From contig NZ_BLID01000003.1 of the NCBI RefSeq assembly GCF_009811315.1, forward strand, positions 310,001 to 374,000: DNA of 64,000 nt. The letters are read 5' to 3'. How positions within the stretch are numbered: position 1 is the first letter of the stretch; every line of letters starts with the position of its first letter. The translations under genes were made by a program, and so were the position numbers. The DNA is from Vibrio atypicus. Its GTDB lineage: Bacteria; Pseudomonadota; Gammaproteobacteria; Enterobacterales; Vibrionaceae. Below the pieces are notes generated by a model. The model was given only the letters and a program-made list of their open reading frames with translations, was not told the DNA's origin and made no database searches. This document shows positions 19,720 to 28,182 of the stretch, piece after piece.

Positions 19720-20052
19720 TTTTAGTTCCTTATTACTTCCTGTAAGGATTGTTTTACCTGTTCATACTATAAAACATTTAACCAAAAGCCAATGATTCTG
19801 AAACAAACAATGTCCTGATTATTTTTGCATATTCATTCACACTGGTGATGATGCTGTATTTTTCTATGAGTTTAAGGATTCACAACCGGTTACTACCTAC
19901 AAAAAGTGATTGAGACTTTGATCGAGTAGCCCCTTAATCAGTAACAAAACGTAAAAATTCGAATTTTGTCAATAAAAAGCTTTCTAATGCATTTGACTTA
20001 CACGTGTACGCTGATATTCTGGCGTACAACTGTTAGCTGAAAGGAAGCAAAA
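19720..20052. other. Intergenic region upstream of desaturase
   Basis: This is a 333-bp AT-rich gap with no credible open frame on either strand. Its only structured part is the pair of FabR-like palindromes near the desaturase end (19995-20038). Confidence 0.6.
19995..20038. promoter_or_regulatory. Two FabR/DesT-like operators
   Basis: Site 1 is centred on the perfect palindrome TACACGTGTA (19999-20008) and extends to TGTACGCT. Site 2 is GCGTACA-AC-TGTTAGC (20022-20037). The centres are 26 bp apart. Both resemble the GCGTACA-n2-TGTACGC pattern that I recall for the unsaturated-fatty-acid repressor FabR. They sit 15-58 bp before a fatty acid desaturase start codon, which makes the assignment coherent. 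Confidence 0.6.
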
Positions 20053-21180
20053 ATGTCTTCGACTACCAAACCACCGTTAATTTGGTTGAATATCGTTATA
20101 TTTCTATCATCATTTATTGTTGCTGTTGCGATAGTCCCTTTGTACGGTATCCAAGTAGGCTATGGCGTAGAACATTTACTTTGGTTTTTAGTGACTTTTT
20201 CATTCTGTAACTTGGCGATAACTGCGGGTTACCATCGACTATGGTCTCACAAAACGTATGAGGCGCATTGGTCTCTTCGTATCCCTTTTGCTATTGGCGG
20301 TGCCTTTGCACTCCAAAATAGCGCCTTACATTGGAGCTCTGATCACCGTATACATCACAAACATGTAGACAACAATGATAGAGATCCTTATTCAGCGAAG
20401 CGTGGATTTTGGTTTTCTCATATAGGTTGGATGCTTAGAGAATACAACGCTAACACCTACTCCGATTACAGTAATTGTCGCGATTTACAAAAAGATAAAA
20501 TTGTAATGTGGCAGCACAAATATTACGTTCCACTTGCTATTGCAACTAACGTTGGAATACCACTGCTACTAGGAATTATCTACAACGATATTATCGGAAT
20601 GTTACTTGTTGTCGGTGTATTAAGGCTAGTACTTAGCCACCACTCCACGTTCTTTATTAATTCATTAGCACATATCTGGGGTTCTCAACCTTATACAGAT
20701 AAAAATACAGCTAGAGATAACGGCATACTTGCATTTTTCACTTTCGGCGAGGGTTATCACAACTATCATCACATATTTGAAAACGACTATCGGAATGGCA
20801 TTTTATGGTGGCAATATGATCCTACGAAATGGCTTATTAAGTGCTGTTCTTGGCTTGGATTAGCTAAAAAATTGCGCGTTACGCCAAAGATTAAGATCGA
20901 AAAAGCGCGCGCTAAAATGAGCCGAGATTTGGCCGAGAGAAAAATTGATTCACTGCCTAATGCAACACAACTTAAAGAAGCGTTAAACAATGAGTTTGAA
21001 CAACTACTTGCTAAATTGAGTGATTATTATGAAGTCAAAAAGCAAATCCTAGACGCGCGAAAGAATAGCTTGAGTGAAAAGTATGAATGCTCGTTGCTAA
21101 AGCTACGCTATGAACAAGTGAAAAAAGACCTCTCAAATCAACGTAAAAACTGGGAACTTCAAGTAGCGCGTTATGCCTAA
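20053..21180 (+). CDS. Acyl-CoA/acyl-lipid delta-9 desaturase
   Basis: 375 residues of an integral-membrane di-iron desaturase. Four hydrophobic helices surround the three histidine boxes: HRLWSH, HRIHHKHVD and GYHNYHHIF. It introduces a cis double bond into saturated acyl chains with O2 and an electron donor, tuning membrane fluidity. Standard bacterial homologues end soon after the third box. Here about 95 further residues are charged and predicted coiled coil (AKMSRDLAERKIDSLP through LRYEQVKKDLSNQRKN). FabR-like sites upstream suggest control by unsaturated acyl supply. Good AGGAAGC ribosome site. Confidence 0.92.
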   Translation: MSSTTKPPLIWLNIVIFLSSFIVAVAIVPLYGIQVGYGVEHLLWFLVTFSFCNLAITAGYHRLWSHKTYEAHWSLRIPFAIGGAFALQNSALHWSSDHRIHHKHVDNNDRDPYSAKRGFWFSHIGWMLREYNANTYSDYSNCRDLQKDKIVMWQHKYYVPLAIATNVGIPLLLGIIYNDIIGMLLVVGVLRLVLSHHSTFFINSLAHIWGSQPYTDKNTARDNGILAFFTFGEGYHNYHHIFENDYRNGILWWQYDPTKWLIKCCSWLGLAKKLRVTPKIKIEKARAKMSRDLAERKIDSLPNATQLKEALNNEFEQLLAKLSDYYEVKKQILDARKNSLSEKYECSLLKLRYEQVKKDLSNQRKNWELQVARYA

Positions 21181-21198
21181 AGTGAAATGATGTCGGTA

Positions 21199-21225
21199 AA
21201 AAAGGGAGTATGACGCTCCCTTTTT
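21199..21225 (+). terminator. Intrinsic terminator after desaturase
   Basis: AAAAAGGGAG pairs with CTCCCTTTTT across a 7-nt loop. Confidence 0.88.
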
Positions 21226-21300
21226 CAATTTAGATTTTGTGCTTTTTGTATATACAGTCACTGACACGATACATCTGTAGGAAAGCCGTTTTACCCATCT

Positions 21301-21840
21301 TTATCGTTTGTTGATAAGACAAGTAAACTCTATACAGTGTATTTCTTCGCCATGCAATTGAGCGAACTCCTCAATAATGCGCACTTTTTTAAAACCATTG
21401 AAAGATAATACCTTCTGCGACGCGATATTTGATATTTCTACGTAGGCAAATAGACGCTTAATACCTTTCTTACTTAGTTCAGTAATCGCCTTTTTGAGTG
21501 CGAGTTTAGCGACTCCTCGGGAAGTATATTGATGACCGATGCGATAACCCACATGGGCAGTCCCTTTGTTGAGGTCGACATTAGTAAAATTGAGTCGCCC
21601 TATAATTTCGCGAGACTCATTTTTAATCAACAAAGGTAGTAGTTGATTGCATTTATAATCAAGTAAGAACTGCTGAATGTGTTCTAACACACCTTCACGA
21701 GAATAGAATATTTGTTCCCTAGGTGGGATAAACTTATCAAACCAAGCTTTGTTTTCAAGCTCAAATTCCAGTAACTGCTCTGTATCATCGGTACAGAGCA
21801 GTTCAAGCTTCACTTCAGTTAATTCCGTCTTACTGAGCAT
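21301..21840 (-). CDS. RimJ/RimL-like GNAT acetyltransferase
   Basis: 179 residues with the RimJ/RimL-type GNAT layout: ELLCTDDTEQLLEFELEN at the N terminus, a REIIGRLNF strand, the acetyl-CoA-binding run YTSRGVAKLALKKAI, and NIASQKVLSFNGFKKV at the end. It probably acetylates a protein N terminus or small amine; the target is unknown. It starts 14 bp after the helicase stop codon and may be co-transcribed. Confidence 0.85.
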   Translation of the reverse strand: MLSKTELTEVKLELLCTDDTEQLLEFELENKAWFDKFIPPREQIFYSREGVLEHIQQFLLDYKCNQLLPLLIKNESREIIGRLNFTNVDLNKGTAHVGYRIGHQYTSRGVAKLALKKAITELSKKGIKRLFAYVEISNIASQKVLSFNGFKKVRIIEEFAQLHGEEIHCIEFTCLINKR

Positions 21841-21854
21841 CTAGACTCTCTTAG

Positions 21855-23114
21855 TTATCGTCTTTTACCGCGACCAGCATGGATCTTAAGTTTAGCCTTC
21901 ATTTTACGCTTTTCAGAAGAACGGCTATTGCGTTTTGGTGAGCGTTCTAACTCAACGTCTTCAACTAAGCTTGGTTCGAAACCTTCTAACCATTCCTGTG
22001 GCAGTCTTGTATCGAGCAAACGCTCAATCGCCTCAAGTAAATAGTGTTCATCTCGGCTCATTAGAGATACCGCAAATCCCTCTTTACCTGCACGACCGGT
22101 ACGCCCGATACGATGCACATAGTCTTCTGCTTTATAGGGCATATCAAAATTGACCACTTGCTCTAGCTGCTGAATATCGAGACCACGCGCAGCAACATCC
22201 GTAGCGATCAGCGCGCGAACTTTGCCAGTTTTAAAATCATCTAATGCTTTTTGTCGAGCGCCTTGACTCTTATCACCGTTAATTGACGCCGCTTTGATGC
22301 CATCTAACTTTAGCTCTTTCGCAAGTGAATCACTGCCCTGCTTTGTCTTGGTAAAGACCAAAACCTGTTGCCAGTTGCGTGAGCCAATCAAGTAAGCAAG
22401 AAGTTCAGCTTTACGCTTTTTATCAACGGGGTAAACCATTTGCTTAACGGTCTCTGCAGTACTATTTGATGGAGAGACTTGTACTTCGATTGGGTCTTGT
22501 TGCAATTTGTATGCGATAGACTTAATACGCTTATCAAATGTAGCGGAAAAGAACAACGTTTGACGGTCTTCATTAAAGCGTTTCAAAATACGTTGAATAT
22601 CTGGCATGAACCCCATATCCAGCATTCTATCCGCTTCGTCTAGCACTAGGTATTCCGATTTACGTAGAGAGATATTTTTGCAGAACATGTGATCGATTAA
22701 TCGACCTGGCGTTGCAATTAAGATGTCACAGCCTTGCTCTAGGTTGCGTGTTTGCATATTCATGCTAGTACCACCGTAAGCCGTGACAATTTTGATTTCG
22801 CTTCCTTGTGCGTATTGAATCAAGTTATCAAATACTTGCTGTGCTAACTCACGGGTTGGTACCAAAACCAAAGCACGAACATCATTGCCTTGAGGATCAC
22901 GTTTAGAGTTTGACTCTAAAAGCTTTTGTATAATTGGAAGACCAAACGCCGCCGTTTTACCCGTCCCCGTCTGTGCACCAGCCAACACATCTTTCCCATC
23001 AAGAATGAAAGGGATAGCTTGTTGTTGTACTTGTGTTGGTTTTTCGAAACCTAGCGTTTTGAGAGTCGCTAGTATAGTTGGGCACAACCCAAGAGATTCA
23101 AATTCAGTCGACAT
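21855..23114 (-). CDS. DEAD-box RNA helicase, RhlE-like
   Basis: 419 residues with all helicase motifs in order: Q motif (GFEKPTQVQQQAIP), I AQTGTGKT, Ia PTRELAQQ, II DEAD, III SAT, and the C-terminal HRIGRTGR. A basic tail (RSPKRNSRSSEKRKMKAKLK) likely binds RNA. It unwinds short RNA duplexes, typically in ribosome assembly or RNA decay. The tail and the GLCPTILATL start resemble RhlE rather than DbpA, SrmB or CsdA, but I would not fix the symbol. Confidence 0.92.
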   Translation of the reverse strand: MSTEFESLGLCPTILATLKTLGFEKPTQVQQQAIPFILDGKDVLAGAQTGTGKTAAFGLPIIQKLLESNSKRDPQGNDVRALVLVPTRELAQQVFDNLIQYAQGSEIKIVTAYGGTSMNMQTRNLEQGCDILIATPGRLIDHMFCKNISLRKSEYLVLDEADRMLDMGFMPDIQRILKRFNEDRQTLFFSATFDKRIKSIAYKLQQDPIEVQVSPSNSTAETVKQMVYPVDKKRKAELLAYLIGSRNWQQVLVFTKTKQGSDSLAKELKLDGIKAASINGDKSQGARQKALDDFKTGKVRALIATDVAARGLDIQQLEQVVNFDMPYKAEDYVHRIGRTGRAGKEGFAVSLMSRDEHYLLEAIERLLDTRLPQEWLEGFEPSLVEDVELERSPKRNSRSSEKRKMKAKLKIHAGRGKRR

Positions 23115-23149
23115 GCGTATTACCTATAATTGCAAGGCCGACGATTCTA

Positions 23150-23722
23150 TCAGAATCTTTTGCTAGCGTTTAGTATCTCAGGATAGAACGCAGCAAATAG
23201 CGCCTCTAATTCAGCATAGTTTTTCTCTACATGAGGGAAACACTCCACTAAAGCCAACATTCTTGGTGATCTTAGCGACATGCGTTGCAAAGCAAACTCA
23301 ATATTTTCGAGATCTCGATAAGATTCTAACCACCGCCCTTGCCACATTCTCGACGTCACTTTCGTAAAGTTTTCTGGGAGCGGGTCTGAGTAGCCTTCAA
23401 TCTCTTTCCGCGCGTAGGCACAAAATTGATCAAGGCCTGTCGAATGATAATCATGCCAATGATTTGCTAAGCAATGGTCCCAAAACATATCCAGTGCGAT
23501 ACCGGAGAAGCGTCGAGGGCCATTAGGAAACAGTGACTTTGCTTGCACCACCATATGGTGACTGTCAGTAAACGAATCGACAAATCGATGTAGCCTGACA
23601 CCTTGTGATACTTCCAAAGAATAATGCTTATCAGGATCTCCTTTAACGAAATCCCCAAGTAAGTTACCAATTAGACTCGATTGGCATTGGTCAGCAATAT
23701 GAAGGTGGGAAAGGTAATTCAA
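23150..23722 (-). CDS. acpH: Acyl carrier protein phosphodiesterase
   Basis: 190 residues similar throughout to E. coli AcpH (193). It begins MNYLSHLHIADQCQSSLIGN and has HRFVDSFTDSHHMVVQAK, with metal-binding His/Asp, and LDMFWDHCLANHW. The enzyme removes the 4'-phosphopantetheine arm from holo-ACP. The initiation codon is TTG at 23722, preceded by GGAATA. No ATG fits the conserved N terminus. Low expression would agree with a weak start. Confidence 0.9.
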   Translation of the reverse strand: MNYLSHLHIADQCQSSLIGNLLGDFVKGDPDKHYSLEVSQGVRLHRFVDSFTDSHHMVVQAKSLFPNGPRRFSGIALDMFWDHCLANHWHDYHSTGLDQFCAYARKEIEGYSDPLPENFTKVTSRMWQGRWLESYRDLENIEFALQRMSLRSPRMLALVECFPHVEKNYAELEALFAAFYPEILNASKRF

Positions 23723-23751
23723 AAGATATTCCGCTCTTGTTGGATACCTTT

Positions 23752-23785
23752 ATAAAAGCACAAAGCCAGCGCGATTGCACTGGCT
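23752..23785 (-). terminator. Terminator of the 40-residue ORF
   Basis: AGCCAG and CTGGCT lie in a 9-bp stem with one mismatch around GATT. On the minus strand a T-rich tail (TTTGTGCTTTTA) follows. It separates the small gene from acpH. Confidence 0.6.
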
Positions 23786-23819
23786 CATTCTGGACGCTAC
23801 ATAAAGTAGCTATGAAGAA

Positions 23820-23942
23820 TTACTTATTAAAGATATCTTCCGCTAGTTCTTCGATTGACTGTTCGTAGTCTGAAAGCTCGAAACCAATTTCCATTGCATC
23901 TAGCAGTTCTAGGCACTCTTCATTAAGTGTTTGGTCACTCAT
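23820..23942 (-). CDS. 40-residue acidic microprotein, unknown function
   Basis: An ATG at 23942 is preceded by AAGGAGGTCAAG, the strongest ribosome site in the region. It opens 40 codons beginning MSDQTLNEECLELLDAMEIG and ending EELAEDIFNK. The peptide is very acidic, amphipathic and predicted helical, with one Cys and no membrane segment. A terminator-like hairpin follows. The near-consensus Shine-Dalgarno, terminator and sensible composition argue that it is real. I do not recognise a family. It could be a protein-binding regulator. Confidence 0.72.
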   Translation of the reverse strand: MSDQTLNEECLELLDAMEIGFELSDYEQSIEELAEDIFNK

Positions 23943-24284
23943 CTTGACCTCCTTTTTATAAACAACTTTATAGACCTGTTTTCAAGTCTCACCTTGTATA
24001 TGTGGTCTATTGTTCCTTTTTAAAGCACTTATATGACAATTTAATGAAAGAACAAAGCAATTTTTCAATACGGTATGACGCCCCTCCCAAGTAATCGTTT
24101 GCCATGAGCACGCCTGGATGAGTGTAAACTAATAATTACACTAGTGGTAATTTATGTGTACAAATCAGTTGATCTTAACCAGTTAATTTTACACAATAAG
24201 AATATGACGGTTTTTATGACTACTAAATCAGCGAATAGGCAGTCATAACATCCAAAGCAGAACTAATTGTAAAGAATTGTATAC
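23943..24284. other. Intergenic region upstream of tyrP
   Basis: A 342-bp AT-rich divergent promoter region. It contains one good TyrR box (24123-24140) and two weak box-like stretches around 24157-24193. No open frame is credible. Confidence 0.6.
24123..24140. promoter_or_regulatory. TyrR box
   Basis: TGTAAACTAATAATTACA matches the TyrR consensus TGTAAA-N6-TTTACA at 11 of 12 fixed positions. It lies about 145 bp before an aromatic amino acid permease gene. Confidence 0.7.
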
Positions 24285-25487
24285 ATGAATAAATCAAAGA
24301 TTTTAGGAAGTACTTTGATCATTGCCGGCACTACCATTGGTGCCGGAATGCTTGCCTTACCACTGGCATCCGCTGGTATTGGCTTTACCACATCACTAGT
24401 CATCATGATCGGGCTATGGGCTTTAATGGCTTATACAGCGCTGCTTATGGTGGAAATACATCAACACGCAGAGCAACATGCAACCCTACATACTTTAGCT
24501 AAACAGTTTTTAGGTACAAAAGGGAAATGGGTTGCTAGCTTTGCAATGATGTTTTTGTTCTACGCGTTATGTGCAGCTTATATTGCGGGAGGTGGTGCCC
24601 AATTTGGTGAGCGTATCGTTGGTTTCACTGGCATTGAAGTCTCTTCCACAGTATCAACCCTGATCTTTACGCTTATTGTCGCCACAATTGTTACGATTGG
24701 TACTGCCACCGTAGATAAAGTGAATCGTGTATTATTCTTGGTCAAAATTGTTACTATGGCATTGGTTCTTACCTTCTTAGCTCCTAATGTCACTGAGTCT
24801 TACCTACTGAGTATGCCTGTAGAGCAAGGATTAGTTATCGCGGCGATTCCGGTTATTTTTACATCATTCGGATTTCACGGTAGCATTCCGGCCATCGTTA
24901 ACTATCTTGATGGTCATACACCTTCACTTCGTAAAGCGATTTTGATTGGCTCTGCAATTCCGCTAATCATTTATGTTTTCTGGCAGATCGTAACGCTTGG
25001 CGTCGTTAACCAGTCAACACTGCTTGATAACCAAGGGCTAAGCGCGTTAATTTCAACTCTATCTACGACGGTACACAAATCAAGCCTTGCTCAGACTATC
25101 GGTCTGTTCGCCGATCTAGCGCTATTGACGTCTTTCCTAGGTGTTAGTTTGGGTTTATTTGAATTCCTTGGCGATACGATGAAAAAGCAAGGTAAAGGTA
25201 ATTCACGCGTTTTGGTGGGTTTAATGACCTTCCTGCCGCCAATGGGATTTGCGTTGTTCTACCCGCAAGGATTTATCATGGCACTGGGCTACGCAGCCAT
25301 TGCTCTTGTTGTTTTAGCTATCTTCTTGCCGATTGTGATGGTGAGAAAAGCTCGCAAGCAATCTAATCACGACCATTACCAAGTGCTGGGTGGTAACTTA
25401 GGTTTAGTTGTAGGCGGGGTTGTCGGTGTGGCCATTGTCGGCGCTCAAATCATGATTACAGTGGGCGTATTACCAGCACTGGGTTAA
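24285..25487 (+). CDS. tyrP: Tyrosine-specific transport protein (HAAAP family)
   Basis: 400 residues with about 11 transmembrane helices. The sequence closely follows E. coli TyrP: LGSTLIIAGTTIGAGMLALP, AIPVIFTSFGFHGSIPAIV, GSAIPLIIYVFWQIVTLG, and FADLALLTSFLGVSLGLF. It imports tyrosine with a proton across the inner membrane. The TyrR box in the promoter supports the substrate assignment over the paralogues Mtr or TnaB. The N-terminal ATG is embedded in a GTATAC context with a weak ribosome site. Confidence 0.88.
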   Translation: MNKSKILGSTLIIAGTTIGAGMLALPLASAGIGFTTSLVIMIGLWALMAYTALLMVEIHQHAEQHATLHTLAKQFLGTKGKWVASFAMMFLFYALCAAYIAGGGAQFGERIVGFTGIEVSSTVSTLIFTLIVATIVTIGTATVDKVNRVLFLVKIVTMALVLTFLAPNVTESYLLSMPVEQGLVIAAIPVIFTSFGFHGSIPAIVNYLDGHTPSLRKAILIGSAIPLIIYVFWQIVTLGVVNQSTLLDNQGLSALISTLSTTVHKSSLAQTIGLFADLALLTSFLGVSLGLFEFLGDTMKKQGKGNSRVLVGLMTFLPPMGFALFYPQGFIMALGYAAIALVVLAIFLPIVMVRKARKQSNHDHYQVLGGNLGLVVGGVVGVAIVGAQIMITVGVLPALG

Positions 25488-25504
25488 CAATCCAAATTCT
25501 AATT

Positions 25505-25530
25505 AAACGACCTTTAGCGGTCGTTTTTTT
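25505..25530 (+). terminator. Intrinsic terminator after tyrP
   Basis: AAACGACC and GGTCGTTT form the stem, the loop is TTTAGC, and a T7 tract follows. Confidence 0.93.
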
Positions 25531-25632
25531 GATCTTTTTCTCCGCACATAAATAAAACTTTCTGCATACGCAATTTTTTATCACGTTTGTCGTTCTTATT
25601 AGGAGACAACAAAAGCAATCATAGAGGTTGAT

Positions 25633-26769
25633 ATGAAAGTGAAGTTTAAGTTTGTGTTACCTGCGCTCGCAACTATCGCGATTGCGACTTCTTTTTTTGG
25701 TACCGCCGATAGCAAGTTAACGACAACAAACACTTCAAACGGATTTGAAGTTGCCACTCTCGCTGGAGGGTGCTTCTGGTGCACAGAGTCGGATCTAGAA
25801 AAACTACCAGGTGTACTCGATGTAGTTTCAGGCTATTCCGGTGGAGAACTCGAAAACCCGACTTATAAGCAAGTATCATCAGGAAAGTCAGGACATATAG
25901 AAGTCATAGAGGTCAAATACGATCCGAAAGCGGTTGGTTATGAGCAAATCCTTGACCAATTTTTCCGCCATATCGACCCAACCGATGACAAAGGCTCCTT
26001 CGTCGATCGAGGTCCTCAATATCGACCTGCAATCTTTTATCATAACGAAAACCAAAGAGTTGTTGCCGATCAGTTTATGCAAGAGATCGAGCAGCTCGGT
26101 ATTTTTCAAAAACCTCTAAAAACTGAATTGATTGCGTTTACTAAGTTTTGGCTCGCAGAGGATTACCACCAAGATTACTACAAGCGTAATAAGGTTCGTT
26201 ATAACTACTATCGATATGCCTCTGGTAGAGATCAGTATTTAGACCAGATATTTGGGGAAGATCGCAACGAAAACCCTGTCACCCTGCGCCAATTGATCGA
26301 TAAACAAAAACAGACGGCCGACATAAAAGCCTATCAAAAACCGTCTGATGAAGAGATCAAAGCAAAACTTACTGAGATGCAATATTATGTAACTCAAGAA
26401 GAAGGCACGGAGCGCGCATTCAGAAACGAGTATTGGGATAACAAGCAAGAAGGCATCTACGTCGATATTGTCACTGGAGAGCCATTGTTTTCATCCACAG
26501 ATAAATACAAGTCTGGTACAGGATGGCCTAGTTTTACTAAACCTATCAATGAAGGTTACATTGTCACTAAAACAGATTTTCATTTGCTATATCCGCGAAC
26601 TGAAGTCCGTAGCCGATTTGCTGACTCACATCTCGGGCATGTATTTAAAGATGGCCCTGCTCCAACAGGTCTTCGATACTGTATGAATTCTGCAGCGATG
26701 CGCTTTGTGCCCAAATCGGAACTTGAAAACCAAGGCTACGGTGAATATCTCTACTTGTTCGACAGCTAA
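25633..26769 (+). CDS. msrAB: Exported bifunctional methionine sulfoxide reductase MsrA-MsrB
   Basis: 378 residues. An N-terminal signal or anchor (about 5-24) precedes an MsrA domain with the catalytic [12 protein letters not shown] motif. An MsrB domain follows ([36 protein letters not shown]), ending in [11 protein letters not shown] with its catalytic Cys. MsrA reduces Met-S-oxide and MsrB reduces Met-R-oxide, so the fusion repairs both isomers, here probably in the periplasm. The MsrB part lacks the two CxxC zinc knuckles. An MsrC-like electron relay such as a thioredoxin domain is not fused. Own terminator. Confidence 0.93.
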   Translation: MKVKFKFVLPALATIAIATSFFGTADSKLTTTNTSNGFEVATLAGGCFWCTESDLEKLPGVLDVVSGYSGGELENPTYKQVSSGKSGHIEVIEVKYDPKAVGYEQILDQFFRHIDPTDDKGSFVDRGPQYRPAIFYHNENQRVVADQFMQEIEQLGIFQKPLKTELIAFTKFWLAEDYHQDYYKRNKVRYNYYRYASGRDQYLDQIFGEDRNENPVTLRQLIDKQKQTADIKAYQKPSDEEIKAKLTEMQYYVTQEEGTERAFRNEYWDNKQEGIYVDIVTGEPLFSSTDKYKSGTGWPSFTKPINEGYIVTKTDFHLLYPRTEVRSRFADSHLGHVFKDGPAPTGLRYCMNSAAMRFVPKSELENQGYGEYLYLFDS

Positions 26770-26790
26770 TCCATCCACTATGTCGACCTT

Positions 26791-26820
26791 AAGCCAGCTC
26801 TATCTGAGTTGGCTTTTTTT
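26791..26820 (+). terminator. Intrinsic terminator after msrAB
   Basis: A 10-bp stem (AAGCCAGCTC / GAGTTGGCTT with one G-T pair), a TATCT loop, and a T7 tract. Confidence 0.9.
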
Positions 26821-26913
26821 ATGTGCCTTATCCCATTGTGGTGAATATTTTGCTCGCCGTGTAATAAATCTACGCTTAACACGTTCTTATATTGACCAAT
26901 AAGGAGATTAAAC

Positions 26914-27651
26914 ATGAATCGAGCTAATTATCTGTATTTATTATGTTCGGCACTCGTTGTCGTAACCCGCCCAGTGATGGCACAAGACAACTACTACGAT
27001 TTTGGTTTTGTAGGTGCGAGCGCAGCTTATGGTCAATCTGTATTTTCGGACAAGAACGACGCCCAAATTTCTTTAGAACCAAATCTTTTCTATAACGGTG
27101 AATATGGCTTCATCGACGGCAGCTTGGTCAATGTATCACTACTACCTTACGTCGGATTAACGGGAAATTGGCGGTTTGCTCAGGTCTCCAACGACTTCGA
27201 CAACTTGCCTTCTGGCATTGAAGACCGAGAAGGGAACGGTGAGCTAGGCGTTACTCTTGGTACGGTAGGAGCCCGACTTACCTACTTACATGATGTAACA
27301 AGTGTCCATAATGGATATGAGGTGCAGTTGCATTTAGGTCGAACTCTAACAACCCCTTACCCGCAATTCACGCTGACCCCTTATGTGGAAGTCGATTATC
27401 GAGACAAGAAGCTCTCACGACACCTGTATTCAGTTTCGTCAGATGAAGAACTCAAGTCAGGGCTGAATCAACATGACGCGACTCGTTCTTGGGTGTATCA
27501 AGCCGGGTTGATTGGCATATACAACATAGCCCCAACATGGCTTGGTTTAGCAAAGTTTGAGTTAGAACATCATGACGAAAACTCACCGTTAGTCCAACGA
27601 GATTTAGGATGGTCGATGAGTTTGGGCATCACCTATAAATTTACTGACTAA
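26914..27651 (+). CDS. MipA/OmpV-family outer-membrane protein
   Basis: 245 residues. The signal peptide ends TRPVMA, followed by a beta-barrel with alternating polar and aromatic strands typical of the MipA/OmpV family (DFGFVGASAAYGQSVF, YNGEYGFIDG, LGVTLGTVGARLTYLHD). It ends in the outer-membrane pattern ITYKFTD. Family members scaffold murein enzymes (MipA) or act as immunogenic porin-like proteins (OmpV). The local role is unknown. AAGGAG is correctly spaced before the ATG. Confidence 0.85.
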   Translation: MNRANYLYLLCSALVVVTRPVMAQDNYYDFGFVGASAAYGQSVFSDKNDAQISLEPNLFYNGEYGFIDGSLVNVSLLPYVGLTGNWRFAQVSNDFDNLPSGIEDREGNGELGVTLGTVGARLTYLHDVTSVHNGYEVQLHLGRTLTTPYPQFTLTPYVEVDYRDKKLSRHLYSVSSDEELKSGLNQHDATRSWVYQAGLIGIYNIAPTWLGLAKFELEHHDENSPLVQRDLGWSMSLGITYKFTD

Positions 27652-27741
27652 CTTGCTCTAAAGGTTCAGTTACTAGTGAACAATAATCACTAACTTCGTG
27701 TCCTAGTAGATCAAGGTTGTTCACTAAGTACTCTACTCGCT

Positions 27742-27771
27742 GCGCGGAAAATTCACTGTTATTTTCCGCGC
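27742..27771. terminator. Hairpin between convergent mipA/ompV-like gene and ygbA
   Basis: A perfect 11-bp stem GCGCGGAAAAT / ATTTTCCGCGC with an 8-nt loop. There is no T tract after either arm, so it may stop transcription only in part or shield transcript ends. Confidence 0.5.
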
Positions 27772-27795
27772 ATGCGTATTCAAGAACATTAACGA

Positions 27796-28182
27796 CTACT
27801 TTTGTTTTCTTAACGCTCTATTCGACACGTTTTGCTTTGGCACTTCCGGCACTGGTCTACGTTCGTGTAATAGGTGTCTTATGGCAAGAATCGGATGAGG
27901 AAAGAGCATTCTTGGCCCTGCATATCGCATAACATCACGCATTGCCTCTTTAGGTTCAGGTTTGTAACAGTGTATTGGGCATCTGTTACATGTCGGTTTT
28001 TGTTGCCCATAGGGACAGCGATCTAATCGAGTTTCAGCATAAGCTAGGAGCGTTGAACACTCTAAACACAACCCGGCTTTCGAGTTATGCTTATCTCGAC
28101 AATATATTGCCATCATAGCTGCCACCGTTTTATGCTCTGTCAGCAGTTCACCACTAAGGATGTCAGTATGAATGTGTTTCAT
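27796..28182 (-). CDS. YgbA-like, nitrous-oxide-stimulated-promoter family protein
   Basis: 128 residues. The core (AIYCRDKHNS, LCLECSTLLAYAETRLDRCPYG, KPTCNRCPIHCYKP, MRYAGPRMLFPHPILAIRHLL) is the YgbA family, with seven conserved Cys that probably hold a metal or an Fe-S cluster. E. coli ygbA is induced by nitric oxide through NsrR; that is family knowledge and no NsrR site was verified here. The gene starts inside the 3' end of the GNAT gene (20-nt overlap), which suggests translational coupling. The C-terminal tail is about 20 residues longer than I remember for YgbA. Confidence 0.8.
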   Translation of the reverse strand: MKHIHTDILSGELLTEHKTVAAMMAIYCRDKHNSKAGLCLECSTLLAYAETRLDRCPYGQQKPTCNRCPIHCYKPEPKEAMRDVMRYAGPRMLFPHPILAIRHLLHERRPVPEVPKQNVSNRALRKQK

